Source of the DNA: Parabacteroides chinchillae | Lineage (GTDB): Bacteria; Bacteroidota; Bacteroidia; Bacteroidales; Tannerellaceae | Length of the DNA: 56,252 nucleotides | Assembly (NCBI RefSeq): GCF_900108035.1 | Contig: NZ_FNVS01000021.1 | Location: forward strand, 1 to 56,252 | Direction: 5' to 3' | Shown here: one piece after another, positions 16,115 through 25,824 of the stretch | Layout: each line of letters begins with the position of its first letter | Numbering within the stretch: position 1 is the stretch's first letter | Position numbers and translations under genes: made by a program | The notes under the pieces: model-generated | Databases searched by the model: none | What the model was told of the DNA's origin: nothing | The model's input: the letters and a program-made list of their open reading frames with translations, nothing else

Positions 16115-17431
16115 ATGAAAGTTTTAAAGTTTGGCGGTACTTCTGTGGGGTCAGCAGAAAGAATGAAAGATGTAGCAAAACTAATTTCAGGCGAACGTAA
16201 TATCATTGTATTGTCTGCCATGTCAGGTACAACCAACTCATTGGTAGAAATCTCCGAATATCTGTATAAAAAGAATCCGGACGGAGCGAATGAAATTATC
16301 AACAGACTGGCTCAGAAATACTATGGACATATTGATGAATTCTATAGTACTGACGAATATAAGCAGAAAGCCAAAGAACTTATAAAATCACATTTCGATT
16401 ATATCCGTACATTTACCAAGGATCTTTTTACTTTATTTGAAGAAAAAGTCGTATTAGCCCAAGGAGAACTTATGTCTACCGGAATGATGAATTTATACTT
16501 GAATGAACAAGGTATAAAATCCGTTTTAATTCCGGCGCTTGAATATATGCGCACAGACAAAAATGCGGAACCCGACCCTGTTTATATCAAAGAAAGGCTT
16601 CACAAGCTTCTGAGTAGCCATGAAGATGCAGACTTGTTCATTACACAAGGATATATTTGCCGCAATGCATATGGTGAAATCGATAACTTACAGCGCGGTG
16701 GCAGCGACTATAGCGCATCACTTATCGGCGCGGCCGTTAATGCGGAAGAAATCCAGATTTGGACTGACATAGATGGCATGCACAATAATGATCCGCGTTT
16801 TGTAAACGGAACATCACCTGTTCGCCACTTGCATTTTGAAGAAGCAGCAGAATTAGCATACTTCGGTGCAAAGATACTCCATCCTACTTGTATTTTACCG
16901 GCAAAATTGAATAATATACCAGTCCGTCTATTGAATACCATGCAACCCGATGCTCCGGGTACATTAATTTCCAACACAACGGAAAAAGGTAGAATTAAAG
17001 CTGTCGCCGCAAAAGACAATATCACTTCCATCAAGATTAAGAGCGGACGTATGTTGCTTGCTACAGGTTTTCTACGTAAAGTATTCGAAATATTCGAAAA
17101 CTACCAAACTCCAATTGATATGATTACGACATCTGAAGTGGGTGTTTCTGTAACTATCGACAACCGTAAACATCTGGAAGAGATTGTTGACGACCTGAAG
17201 AAATACGGAACAGTAACAGTTGATGAAGAAATGGTCATTGTTTGTGTAGTTGGAGACTTAGAATGGGACAACGTAGGTTTTGAAGCTTGTATTGTTTACG
17301 CATTAAAAGACATACCGGTTCGTATGATTTCATACGGAGGAAGCAATTACAACGTTTCGCTCCTTATCAAATCGGCCGACAAAAAAAGAGCGCTGCAAGC
17401 ATTAAGCGATCATTTATTCAATAACAAATAA
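16115..17431 (+). CDS. lysC: aspartate kinase
   Basis: A 438-aa monofunctional aspartokinase, catalysing the first step from aspartate to lysine, DAP, threonine and methionine. The N-terminal KFGGTSVGS (4-12) is the ATP/aspartate-site signature, and GGSDYSASL near 202-210 is the second. The C-terminal third carries two ACT-type regulatory domains, suggesting feedback inhibition by an end product. lysA follows after a hairpin, so the pair feeds diaminopimelate and lysine synthesis. Confidence 0.95.
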   Translation: MKVLKFGGTSVGSAERMKDVAKLISGERNIIVLSAMSGTTNSLVEISEYLYKKNPDGANEIINRLAQKYYGHIDEFYSTDEYKQKAKELIKSHFDYIRTFTKDLFTLFEEKVVLAQGELMSTGMMNLYLNEQGIKSVLIPALEYMRTDKNAEPDPVYIKERLHKLLSSHEDADLFITQGYICRNAYGEIDNLQRGGSDYSASLIGAAVNAEEIQIWTDIDGMHNNDPRFVNGTSPVRHLHFEEAAELAYFGAKILHPTCILPAKLNNIPVRLLNTMQPDAPGTLISNTTEKGRIKAVAAKDNITSIKIKSGRMLLATGFLRKVFEIFENYQTPIDMITTSEVGVSVTIDNRKHLEEIVDDLKKYGTVTVDEEMVIVCVVGDLEWDNVGFEACIVYALKDIPVRMISYGGSNYNVSLLIKSADKKRALQALSDHLFNNK

Positions 17432-17442
17432 ATAACTTAAAC

Positions 17443-17478
17443 AAGGGCAGCCTTTTCAGACTGCCCTTATTTATCTTT
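17443..17478 (+). terminator. lysC terminator
   Basis: AAGGGCAG (17443-17450) pairs with CTGCCCTT (17461-17468), followed by ATTTATCTTT. It lies between lysC and lysA and may only partly terminate transcription. Confidence 0.75.
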
Positions 17479-17496
17479 ATATAATTTCTTACATAT

Positions 17497-18654
17497 ATGC
17501 TCAAAGGAACATTCCCTGTAGAAAAATTCAAGGCGATACAAACGCCATTTTATTATTACGATATCGAGTTGCTGAAAGAGACACTCTCAATAGTAACTAC
17601 CGAAGCAGGCAAATATGGCTATCACGTTCATTACGCAGTAAAAGCCAATGCCAACCCTCGCATACTTTCCATTATATCCGAATTCGGATTAGGCGCAGAC
17701 TGCGTTAGTGGCGGCGAAATAAAAGCTGCTCTTGAAGCGGGTTTTCCTGCTAACAAAATTGTATATGCCGGAGTCGGTAAAGCGGATTGGGAGATTAACT
17801 TAGGGCTGGATAACGATATTTTCTGTTTCAATGTCGAATCGGCTGCAGAACTGCAAATCATCAACGAATTGGCTATTGCTAAAAACAAGATCGCATCCAT
17901 AGCCTTACGTATCAATCCGGAAGTAGATGCACATACGCATGCTAAGATCACCACAGGGATGAAAGAGAATAAATTCGGCATAAATCTGAGTCAACTAGGC
18001 CATGTATTAAGTGAGCTCGGTTCGTTGAAAAACATTAAACTAATCGGGATACATTGTCACATAGGTTCACAAATCACCGATATATCTGCATTTCGTGGTT
18101 TAGTAATTCGCGTAAATGAAATACAAGAAGAATTTGAAGCACGTGGTATTCAGATACCGAATTTAAACTTTGGAGGAGGTTTAGGGATCGATTACTACCA
18201 TCCGAACCATTTACCTATTCCTGCTTTCGACAACTATTTTGCCGTGTTCAAAAAATTGCTTCAACTTCGTCCCGGGCAACAGGTTCATTTTGAACCCGGA
18301 CGTTCTGTTGTTGCTAATTGCGGTACATTAATATCAAAAGTATTATATGTCAAAGAGGGGGAAACGAAAAAATTTGCAATTCTGGATGCTGGCTTTACAG
18401 AGCTTATCCGTCCGGCAATGTACGAAGCCTACCATCGCATAGAAAATATTTCCAGTGATGAAGAAGTAGAAATATACGATGTCGTTGGACCTATCTGTGA
18501 ATCATCCGATGTATTCGGAAAAGATATAGAACTGAACAAAGCACATCGTGGAGACTTGATCGCTTTACGCTCTGCAGGAGCTTACGGTGAAGTCATGGCT
18601 TCTCAATATAACTGTCGACAATTACCAAAAGCATATTATTCAGATACATTATAG
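17497..18654 (+). CDS. lysA: diaminopimelate decarboxylase
   Basis: A 385-aa PLP enzyme that converts meso-diaminopimelate to lysine. The PLP lysine is K49 in HYAVKANANP. The HCHIGSQ block, the phosphate-binding NFGGGLGIDY and the C-terminal GPICESSDVF with the substrate cysteine are all present. The fold is an alanine-racemase-like barrel plus a beta domain. It starts 65 bp after lysC, just past a hairpin terminator. I see no separate TAnnTTTG box. Confidence 0.95.
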   Translation: MLKGTFPVEKFKAIQTPFYYYDIELLKETLSIVTTEAGKYGYHVHYAVKANANPRILSIISEFGLGADCVSGGEIKAALEAGFPANKIVYAGVGKADWEINLGLDNDIFCFNVESAAELQIINELAIAKNKIASIALRINPEVDAHTHAKITTGMKENKFGINLSQLGHVLSELGSLKNIKLIGIHCHIGSQITDISAFRGLVIRVNEIQEEFEARGIQIPNLNFGGGLGIDYYHPNHLPIPAFDNYFAVFKKLLQLRPGQQVHFEPGRSVVANCGTLISKVLYVKEGETKKFAILDAGFTELIRPAMYEAYHRIENISSDEEVEIYDVVGPICESSDVFGKDIELNKAHRGDLIALRSAGAYGEVMASQYNCRQLPKAYYSDTL

Positions 18655-18659
18655 ATATA

Positions 18660-19829
18660 ATGGAACAAATATTTGTATTCAATACAATAGAGATTGCTTT
18701 TATGGGGGCAGTCTCTATATTATTTACCATACAATTATTATACTATTTGGTCATTTATGCGAGACCTATCCGGACTTCTGCTAATAAAATGCCATTGGCT
18801 TCGGGCGGCCAACCGCCTGTATCTGTTATTGTCTATGCTAAAAACGAATCCGAAAACCTGGAGAAATATCTGCCGTCACTTCTCACGCAAGATTATCCAG
18901 ACTATGAGATAATTGTCGTAAATGACGGATCTACAGATGAAAGCGACAATGTCCTGAAAGCCTATGAAAACGAATATAAACACCTTTATCACACCTATAT
19001 CCCCGAGGATGTAAAATACCTGAGCCGTAAAAAACTTGCTCTCACAGTAGGAATAAAAGCAGCTAAAAATGAAATACTTTTATTTACCGAAGCAAATTGT
19101 TATCCGTTAAGTAACCGATGGATTCATGCCATGGCAAAAGCATATCAGCCAACCACATCCATTGTTTTAGGTTACTGTGCTTATGGAAATCATAAAGGTT
19201 TTCTACACAAACTTATAGCTTACGACAATCTGTTAAGCGGAATCCAATACATATCATCAGCCTTAGCCCAACATCCTTATACGGGAAATGGAAGGAATTT
19301 ATCGTACACAAAAGACCTGTTTTTCAAACATAAAGGCTATTACAAATCATTAAATCTGCATGCAGGAGATGATGACTTATTCATCAATGAATCAGCAAGC
19401 AAAAAGAATACAATAGTGGAATATTCGGCCGATAGCATCACTGAAATGGCTAAAATAGAATATTTCAAAATATGGAAGGAAATGAAAGTATCGCGGGCAG
19501 CAACCCGACGGTTTTATAAAGGTAAACGCCTTATGTTTTACAGAATGGAGACAATGAGTTTCTTCCTTTTTCTGGCATTTGTCATTGCATCCATCATATT
19601 TGGTATTCAAAGCAACTGGTTAATAACAATATGGGGAATACTACTCTATATAATACTTTTCATTACAAAAGCTGTGATTCTGCATAAGTCTGCCAAATTA
19701 TTACAACAAAAGCCTTTAACAGGCTGGCTCCCATTCATAGAAATAGTACAACCGATATTCAATCTATACGTACGTATTTACCGCATATTCAGAGGAAAAA
19801 ATGACTATACATTTCGTTTAGGGAAATAA
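18660..19829 (+). CDS. membrane-anchored family 2 glycosyltransferase
   Basis: A 389-aa protein: one N-terminal membrane helix (about 10-33), a cytosolic GT-A domain, and two or three C-terminal helices (about 300-365). The nucleotide-sugar motif VVNDGSTD (86-93) and the acceptor/base motif GDDDLF (236-241) are clear. The second metal-binding motif, usually DAD, reads EAN within TEANCYP (143-149), and the usual QxxRW is replaced by a RAATRRFY stretch. The donor and product are unknown. Cell-surface polysaccharide synthesis is likely. It starts 5 bp after lysA. Confidence 0.85.
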   Translation: MEQIFVFNTIEIAFMGAVSILFTIQLLYYLVIYARPIRTSANKMPLASGGQPPVSVIVYAKNESENLEKYLPSLLTQDYPDYEIIVVNDGSTDESDNVLKAYENEYKHLYHTYIPEDVKYLSRKKLALTVGIKAAKNEILLFTEANCYPLSNRWIHAMAKAYQPTTSIVLGYCAYGNHKGFLHKLIAYDNLLSGIQYISSALAQHPYTGNGRNLSYTKDLFFKHKGYYKSLNLHAGDDDLFINESASKKNTIVEYSADSITEMAKIEYFKIWKEMKVSRAATRRFYKGKRLMFYRMETMSFFLFLAFVIASIIFGIQSNWLITIWGILLYIILFITKAVILHKSAKLLQQKPLTGWLPFIEIVQPIFNLYVRIYRIFRGKNDYTFRLGK

Positions 19830-19831
19830 CA

Positions 19832-20308
19832 CTAAGGTAATTCATCTCCGTTAAAACAAAGAGGTAATAAAGCCTTCGCACTTTCAATTACAGAAACATG
19901 GCTTTTGTTGTAAAGGAGTATTTTAACCGGCGAATTATAGCGTTTTTCCACTTCCAGCAAAACCTGACGGCAAGCTCCACAGGGTGTGATATTCTGTACC
20001 TGTTTACCATCGGATATAGCAGCAACAGCAATAGCACATACCGGAATTCCAGGGTATTGAGCACCTGCATAAAACAAAGCAACCCGTTCTGCACACAATC
20101 CTGAAGGGTAAGCTGCATTTTCCTGATTACTTCCACAAACTATTTCTCCGTTTGCCAACAATGCAGCAGCACCAACCTGAAAATGCGAATAAAATGCGTA
20201 AGCTGTTTCTGCAGCTTTTAATGCTTTTTGAGCAAGTTTCCGAAACTCGTTAGACAGTTCATCAATTTGTAACTGAGTTACCCGAATTTCAAATATTATT
20301 TCCTTCAT
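19832..20308 (-). CDS. cdd: cytidine deaminase
   Basis: A 158-aa zinc enzyme that deaminates cytidine and deoxycytidine to uridine forms in pyrimidine salvage. The catalytic CAE motif (72-74, with E74 as proton shuttle) and PCGAC (109-113) provide the three zinc cysteines C72, C110 and C113. HFQVGAA (42-48) is the substrate-binding start. The length is that of the homotetrameric class. It converges on the glycosyltransferase gene with only two bases between stop codons. Confidence 0.95.
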   Translation of the reverse strand: MKEIIFEIRVTQLQIDELSNEFRKLAQKALKAAETAYAFYSHFQVGAAALLANGEIVCGSNQENAAYPSGLCAERVALFYAGAQYPGIPVCAIAVAAISDGKQVQNITPCGACRQVLLEVEKRYNSPVKILLYNKSHVSVIESAKALLPLCFNGDELP

Positions 20309-20329
20309 GCTTCCGACTCTTTATATTGG

Positions 20330-20337
20330 CAAATATA
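20330..20337 (-). promoter_or_regulatory. proximal -7 box of cdd
   Basis: TATATTTG on the minus strand, 21 bp before cdd. Confidence 0.45.
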
Positions 20338-20351
20338 TAAAATATATAACG

Positions 20352-20415
20352 AAAATCATCCCGATCATTTTTTCATTTCATCGGGATGATTAAAAAAAAT
20401 GATCGGGATGATTTT
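20352..20415. repeat. dispersed palindrome, copy 2 (nested triple)
   Basis: Perfect 22-base arms, 20352-20373 and 20394-20415, each carry the ATCATCCCGATCATT core in opposite orientation. The 20-base loop contains a third copy, TCATCGGGATGATT. The element sits between two possible cdd promoters and before the divergent glucosaminidase gene. Confidence 0.85.
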
Positions 20416-20462
20416 TTTCTTTCAAACTTAAAAATACAATTTATCTGCTGAAACAGTGAGAT

Positions 20463-20470
20463 CAAAGATA
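20463..20470 (-). promoter_or_regulatory. distal -7 box facing cdd
   Basis: TATCTTTG on the minus strand, 154 bp before cdd. A transcript from here would carry the palindrome in its leader. Confidence 0.4.
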
Positions 20471-20513
20471 CGTTTATTTTATAAAACATGAGGTAAAATC
20501 GGTTCGTTGTATT

Positions 20514-20521
20514 TATCTTTG
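20514..20521 (+). promoter_or_regulatory. -7 box of the glucosaminidase gene
   Basis: TATCTTTG, 33 bp before the start codon. Confidence 0.5.
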
Positions 20522-20554
20522 CGAAAATAATTACTCATAAGGAAACAAAGAATT

Positions 20555-21469
20555 ATGAAATTTCTTGTACGCGTCTGCGGACTTATTGCACTGTTAATAA
20601 CACTATATGCCACTGGTGCCAGTGGGCAACGTAAACTAGCATCTTATCAGAAATATATTAAAGAATACAGTGGATTGGCTGTAGATCACCAGCGTAAATA
20701 TCGCATTCCCGCAAGTATAACTCTTGCACAAGGTTTATTGGAATCAGGAGCAGGACAAAGCAATTTAGCTCAACGTTCCAATAATCATTTCGGAATCAAA
20801 TGCCATGCCGAATGGCGCGGAGGCCGGGTATATCATGATGATGATTTGCGAGGCGAATGCTTCCGCAAATACAAGCGCGTAGAAGATTCTTATACGGATC
20901 ATTCAAAATTTCTTGCAGAACGTTCACGCTATGCTTCTTTATTCAAATTAAATATCAAAGACTATAAAGGTTGGGCCAGAGGATTACAAAAATGCGGCTA
21001 CGCAACAGATCGTGCTTATGCAAATAAACTAATCAAAGTAATTGAGGATTATGAACTTTACCGCTTTGACTCCAATAAAGGGAAAAATAGGGTATCAAAA
21101 CAATCGCAAAGTTCATCCTATACAACTGTTAAACGAACAATTTACCGAACCAACGGCCTTCTTTATGTATATGCAATAGACAACGACAGCTTCGACCGGA
21201 TAGCAGCCAGTTTAGGCTTCAAAGCAAAAGAACTGATAAAATACAACGAAGTTCCCGAAGACTTTCCTTTACAGAAAGGAGACATCGTTTATCTGGAAAA
21301 GAAAAAGAAGAAAGCCGACAAGCCAAGCTATGACCATGTGGTACAAATTGGCGAGTCTATGCACAGTATCTCCCAGAGGTATGGAATACAGCTGAAGAGC
21401 TTATATAAATTAAATAAAAAGCATAAAGATTATATTCCTGAAGAAGGAGATGTGCTAAAACTTAGATAA
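20555..21469 (+). CDS. secreted glucosaminidase with LysM repeats
   Basis: A 304-aa exported wall hydrolase. The signal peptide (about 1-24, ending ATGASGQ) is followed by a glucosaminidase domain of the FlgJ/LytD superfamily. It has PASITLAQGLLESGAG with catalytic E63, then SNNHFGIKCH and the YRxxxxSYTDHSKFL region. Two LysM-like peptidoglycan-binding segments follow, near residues 205-250 and 260-304. It should cleave glycan strands in the periplasm during growth or division. It is followed 47 bp later by purM, which has its own promoter. Confidence 0.9.
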   Translation: MKFLVRVCGLIALLITLYATGASGQRKLASYQKYIKEYSGLAVDHQRKYRIPASITLAQGLLESGAGQSNLAQRSNNHFGIKCHAEWRGGRVYHDDDLRGECFRKYKRVEDSYTDHSKFLAERSRYASLFKLNIKDYKGWARGLQKCGYATDRAYANKLIKVIEDYELYRFDSNKGKNRVSKQSQSSSYTTVKRTIYRTNGLLYVYAIDNDSFDRIAASLGFKAKELIKYNEVPEDFPLQKGDIVYLEKKKKKADKPSYDHVVQIGESMHSISQRYGIQLKSLYKLNKKHKDYIPEEGDVLKLR

Positions 21470-21486
21470 GTAACATAAAAAAGTAT

Positions 21487-21494
21487 TACCTTTG
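21487..21494 (+). promoter_or_regulatory. -7 box of purM
   Basis: TACCTTTG, 22 bp before purM. Confidence 0.5.
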
Positions 21495-21516
21495 CGATTC
21501 AAAATAAAGTATTACA

Positions 21517-22683
21517 ATGAGTGACCAACGTTATAACCTGCGCGGCGTATCAGCTTCAAAGGAAGATGTTCACAACGCAATAAAGAACATCGACAAGGGA
21601 ATTTTCCCAAAAGCTTTCTGTAAAATTATACCGGACATTCTGGGAGGTGATCCCGGATATTGCAACATTATGCACGCAGATGGCGCCGGCACAAAATCAT
21701 CCCTTGCTTACATGTACTGGAAAGAGACCGGAGACATTTCGGTATGGAAAGGTATTGCGCAGGATGCACTAATTATGAATATTGACGACCTGCTTTGTGT
21801 AGGAGCTGTAGATAATATACTTGTTTCATCTACAATAGGACGTAATAAACTATTGATTCCCGGAGAAGCAATTTCCGCCATTATAAACGGAACAGACGAG
21901 CTACTGGCAGAATTACGCGAGTTAGGTGTTGGTTGCTATGCTACCGGAGGCGAAACTGCCGATGTTGGCGATTTAGTACGCACTATAATTGTTGACAGTA
22001 CTGTAACTTGCCGAATGAAGCGTGCCGACGTAATAGACAACAAAAACATTCAAGGCGGCGACGTAATCGTAGGTATGGCTTCTTTTGGACAAGCAACATA
22101 CGAAAAAGAGTATAATGGCGGCACAGGTAGTAACGGGCTTACATCCGCCCGCCATGATGTGTTTGCTAAATATCTGGCATCAAAATATCCCGAAAGTTAT
22201 GATGCAGCCGTACCGGAAGAGCTTGTTTATTCCGGCAAATTAAAATTAACAGACCAGATCGAAGAATTAGGTATCGATGCAGGAAAATTAGTACTGTCCC
22301 CTACCCGGACTTATGCACCCGTAATCAAGGTATTACTTGACAAATTACGTCCGCATATCCATGGAATGGTTCACTGCTCGGGTGGAGCGCAAACAAAAGT
22401 AATGCATTTTGTAGAAAACAAACGGGTAACAAAAAACAACCTGTTCCCTATCCCTCCATTATTCCGTATCATCCAGGAACAAAGCGGAACGGATTGGAGT
22501 GAAATGTATAAAGTGTTTAACATGGGGCACCGCATGGAAATATACATCGCTCCGGAATATGCAGATGAAGTAATCAGCATTTCCAAGAGTTTTGGCATCG
22601 ATGCACAAATAGTAGGTTTCGTAGAAGAAGCCCCGAAGAATGAATTGATTATTGAAAGCGAAAAAGGTCGCTTTGTTTATTAA
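21517..22683 (+). CDS. purM: phosphoribosylformylglycinamidine cyclo-ligase (AIR synthetase)
   Basis: A 388-aa member of the PurM/PurL/SelD ATPase family that closes the imidazole ring of AIR in step five of purine synthesis. The N-terminal domain includes HADGAGTKSSLAY (metal/ATP site) and the NIDDLLCVGA segment. The C-terminal domain has HCSGGAQTK and the FNMGHRMEIY signature. It is about 40 residues longer than E. coli PurM, as in other Bacteroidetes. It leads a purM-prfA-pyrF cluster with 8 bp to prfA. Confidence 0.88.
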   Translation: MSDQRYNLRGVSASKEDVHNAIKNIDKGIFPKAFCKIIPDILGGDPGYCNIMHADGAGTKSSLAYMYWKETGDISVWKGIAQDALIMNIDDLLCVGAVDNILVSSTIGRNKLLIPGEAISAIINGTDELLAELRELGVGCYATGGETADVGDLVRTIIVDSTVTCRMKRADVIDNKNIQGGDVIVGMASFGQATYEKEYNGGTGSNGLTSARHDVFAKYLASKYPESYDAAVPEELVYSGKLKLTDQIEELGIDAGKLVLSPTRTYAPVIKVLLDKLRPHIHGMVHCSGGAQTKVMHFVENKRVTKNNLFPIPPLFRIIQEQSGTDWSEMYKVFNMGHRMEIYIAPEYADEVISISKSFGIDAQIVGFVEEAPKNELIIESEKGRFVY

Positions 22684-22691
22684 TATATTAA

Positions 22692-23801
22692 ATGGCAGAA
22701 AGCAATTTATTAGATAAATTAGACGGATTGGTAAGCCGTTTTGAAGAAGTCGGTACATTAATTACCGACCCGGCAGTGATTGCCGATATGAAACGGTTCG
22801 TTAAACTGAATAAAGAATACCGCGACCTTGAAAAGATTGTAAATACACGTGAGGTATATGTAAAAACTCTAAACGGCATCCAGGAAGCGCGTGAGATATT
22901 GGACAACGAGCAAGACCCTGAAATGAGAGAAATGGCTCGTGAAGAGTTAGACGCATGTAACACACGTATTCCGGAATTAGAAGAAGAGATTAAATTACTT
23001 CTGGTTCCTACCGATCCCCAGGACGACAAAAATGCAATTGTTGAAATACGTGGGGGAACGGGCGGTGATGAAGCTGCACTTTTTGCCGGAGATCTTTACC
23101 GGATGTATATAAAATACTGCGAAGCTAAAGGCTGGAAAGTATCCGTGTCCAGCATAAGCGAAGGTTCGTCGGGAGGATTTAAAGAAATCATTTTCACTGT
23201 TAGTGGCGAAAAAGTATACGGAACGCTTAAATACGAATCCGGAGTACATCGCGTACAACGCGTACCTGCAACAGAAACGCAAGGACGTGTACACACATCG
23301 GCAGCTACCGTAGCAGTATTACCCGAAGCTGACGAATTCGATGTGGAAATAAACGAAGGGGAAATCAAATGGGATACTTTCCGTTCAGGAGGTGCCGGTG
23401 GCCAGAATGTTAACAAGGTTGAATCCGGTGTCCGTTTAAGATATGTATGGAAAAATCCCAACACAGGTATAAGTGAAGAAATTTTGATTGAATGTACAGA
23501 GACACGCGACCAACCGAAAAATAAGGAACGTGCTCTTACCCGTCTTCGCTCATTCATATACGACAAAGAACACCAGAAATATCTGGATGATATAGCTAGT
23601 AAGCGTAAGACAATGGTCTCTACAGGCGACCGTTCGGCAAAAATTCGCACATATAATTATCCGCAAGGACGTATAACCGATCATCGCATCAATTATACTA
23701 TTTACAATCTGTCTGCTTTCATGGATGGAGACATACAAGGATGCATCGATCAACTGATTGTAGCAGAAAATGCAGAACGTCTGAAAGAGTCAGAATTATA
23801 A
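22692..23801 (+). CDS. prfA: peptide chain release factor 1
   Basis: A 369-aa class I release factor that reads UAA and UAG. The tripeptide PAT (192-194, class PxT) identifies RF1 rather than RF2 (SPF). The catalytic GGQ is at 236-238 in SGGAGGQNVNKVE. The N-terminal coiled-coil domain spans about 1-110. UAG is therefore a real stop in this organism, which supports reading the UAG in the mgtC remnant as a nonsense mutation. Confidence 0.97.
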   Translation: MAESNLLDKLDGLVSRFEEVGTLITDPAVIADMKRFVKLNKEYRDLEKIVNTREVYVKTLNGIQEAREILDNEQDPEMREMAREELDACNTRIPELEEEIKLLLVPTDPQDDKNAIVEIRGGTGGDEAALFAGDLYRMYIKYCEAKGWKVSVSSISEGSSGGFKEIIFTVSGEKVYGTLKYESGVHRVQRVPATETQGRVHTSAATVAVLPEADEFDVEINEGEIKWDTFRSGGAGGQNVNKVESGVRLRYVWKNPNTGISEEILIECTETRDQPKNKERALTRLRSFIYDKEHQKYLDDIASKRKTMVSTGDRSAKIRTYNYPQGRITDHRINYTIYNLSAFMDGDIQGCIDQLIVAENAERLKESEL

Positions 23802-23840
23802 ACACGGAATACATCATTTAAAAGAAGATATTTAAAGGGT

Positions 23841-24683
23841 ATGAACAAACAACAGTTATTTGAAAACATTAAAAAGAAACAGTCTTTCCTTTGTGTTGGA
23901 CTAGACACTGATATAAAAAAGATTCCTCAGCATTTATTGTCAGAGGAAGATCCTATTTTTGCATTCAACAAAGCAATCATTGATGCAACAGCCGACTATA
24001 GTATAGCCTATAAACCCAATTTAGCTTTTTATGAGAGTTTAGGTGTAAAAGGAATGAACGCTTTTGAAAAGACCGTTTCATATTTGAAAACCAATTACCC
24101 GGATCAATTCATCATTGCGGATGCCAAACGCGGTGACATTGGAAATACTTCTGAAATGTATGCCCGCTCTTTCTTCGACCATATCAAAGTTGATGCTGTC
24201 ACTGTAGCACCCTATATGGGAGAAGATAGTGTAAAACCATTCCTCATTTACCCGGAGGCGTGGGTAATTTTGTTGGCATTGACTTCAAACAAAGGTTCAC
24301 ATGATTTCCAATTGACAGAAGATGCTAATGGCGAACGTCTGTTTGAAAAAGTATTGAAAAAATCTCAAGAATGGGCAACCGATGAACAAATGATGTATGT
24401 TGTAGGTGCAACGCAAGGCAAAATGTTCTTAGACATCCGCAAACAGGTTCCGAACCACTTCCTGCTTGTTCCGGGAATTGGTGCTCAAGGAGGCAGTTTA
24501 GCTGAAGTTGCACAATACGGAATGAATGATATGTGTGGTTTACTGGTAAATTCGTCACGAGCTATCATATATGCAGATAAATCAGAAAATTTTGCTTCTT
24601 TCGCCCGCGAAGCAGCGCAAGCCGTACAAAAAGAAATGGCAGGCTACCTGTATGATAAAGGAATAATTCCTTGTAAAGCATAG
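23841..24683 (+). CDS. pyrF: orotidine 5'-phosphate decarboxylase (type 2)
   Basis: A 280-aa OMP decarboxylase of the longer type 2 class, making UMP. The catalytic block [13 protein letters not shown] holds K96, and the LDTD and [11 protein letters not shown] segments fit the class. The C-terminal phosphate loop is [12 protein letters not shown]. It follows prfA after 39 bp with no terminator, and so probably shares its transcript. Confidence 0.95.
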   Translation: MNKQQLFENIKKKQSFLCVGLDTDIKKIPQHLLSEEDPIFAFNKAIIDATADYSIAYKPNLAFYESLGVKGMNAFEKTVSYLKTNYPDQFIIADAKRGDIGNTSEMYARSFFDHIKVDAVTVAPYMGEDSVKPFLIYPEAWVILLALTSNKGSHDFQLTEDANGERLFEKVLKKSQEWATDEQMMYVVGATQGKMFLDIRKQVPNHFLLVPGIGAQGGSLAEVAQYGMNDMCGLLVNSSRAIIYADKSENFASFAREAAQAVQKEMAGYLYDKGIIPCKA

Positions 24684-24773
24684 GCAAAACAAATATTTTT
24701 CACCATTTTTGCAAATCGGTTTATCTTAATATCAGACATAACCAACAGATATACTTAATAATATTAATATATA

Positions 24774-25814
24774 ATGGAGTTTTCAGCCCAACAAATTGCA
24801 AGCTTTCTGGGAGGAACAATAGAGGGGAATCCCGATGTGAAAGTAAGCAACTTTTCTAAGATAGAAGAAGGCAAACCAGGAACATTATCATTTCTGGCCA
24901 ACCCCAAGTATGAACATCACATCTATAACACCGAAGCTAGTATTGTTTTGGTTAACAATGATTTCACTCCCACAGAACCAGTAAAGGCAACTCTGGTGAA
25001 AGTAGCAAACGCTTATGCAGGATTAGCCATGTTGCTCAATATGGTTGAACAGACTAAGAAGCCAAAGGCTGGAATAAACTCAACTGCATTTATCGCAACG
25101 ACTGCCACTATAGGAGAAGGATGTTATATCGGTAATTTTGCTTATATCGGAGAAAACGTAAAACTGGGCAATAATTGTCAGGTTTATCCCCATGCTTATG
25201 TTGGAGACAATGTAACTATAGGTGATAACTGTATATTATATCCTCATATCACAGTCTACAGAGATTGTATTATCGGAAACAACTGTATCCTGCACGCTGG
25301 TTGTGTGATAGGTGCCGATGGATTCGGTTTTGCCCCCGAAGGTGAAAGTTATAAAAAAATACCCCAACTAGGCAATGTAATTATTGAAGATAATGTAGAA
25401 ATCGGAGCAAACACTACTATCGACCGTGCCGTAATGGATTCTACAATTATTCGCAAGGGTGTAAAGTTGGACAATTTGGTTCAAATAGCACATAATGTTG
25501 AAGTAGGCGATAACACGGTAATGGCTTCCCAGGTAGGAATTGCAGGTTCCGTAAAAATCGGCAAGCATTGCATGTTTGGAGGACAAGTCGGATTGGCTGG
25601 TCATATTCATATTGCAGACAATGTGGTATTCGGAGCACAAGCTGGCGTTATAAGCGATATAAAAGAAGCTACAACCGTATTAGGTGCACCCGCTATTAAT
25701 GCAAAAGCATTTATGCGTTCCAGTGCTATTTTTAGCCGTCTGCCGGATATGTACCGTACTATGGGACAATTGCAACGCGAGATAGAACAACTCAAGAAAG
25801 AAATTAATAAATAA
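24774..25814 (+). CDS. lpxD: UDP-3-O-(3-hydroxyacyl)glucosamine N-acyltransferase
   Basis: A 346-aa left-handed beta-helix acyltransferase adding the N-linked 3-hydroxyacyl chain in the third step of lipid A synthesis. An N-terminal uridine-binding domain (about 1-100) precedes many hexapeptide repeats (about 105-315). The catalytic histidine lies in the [10 protein letters not shown] stretch, and GADGFGF is the family-conserved loop. A short C-terminal helix ends the protein. It is first of lpxD-lpxC/fabZ-lpxA. Confidence 0.96.
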   Translation: MEFSAQQIASFLGGTIEGNPDVKVSNFSKIEEGKPGTLSFLANPKYEHHIYNTEASIVLVNNDFTPTEPVKATLVKVANAYAGLAMLLNMVEQTKKPKAGINSTAFIATTATIGEGCYIGNFAYIGENVKLGNNCQVYPHAYVGDNVTIGDNCILYPHITVYRDCIIGNNCILHAGCVIGADGFGFAPEGESYKKIPQLGNVIIEDNVEIGANTTIDRAVMDSTIIRKGVKLDNLVQIAHNVEVGDNTVMASQVGIAGSVKIGKHCMFGGQVGLAGHIHIADNVVFGAQAGVISDIKEATTVLGAPAINAKAFMRSSAIFSRLPDMYRTMGQLQREIEQLKKEINK

Positions 25815-25824
25815 CATAAATTCT

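Noticed and set aside
20352-20415. CRISPR array
   Set aside because: Only three units of differing orientation without regular spacers. No cas genes.
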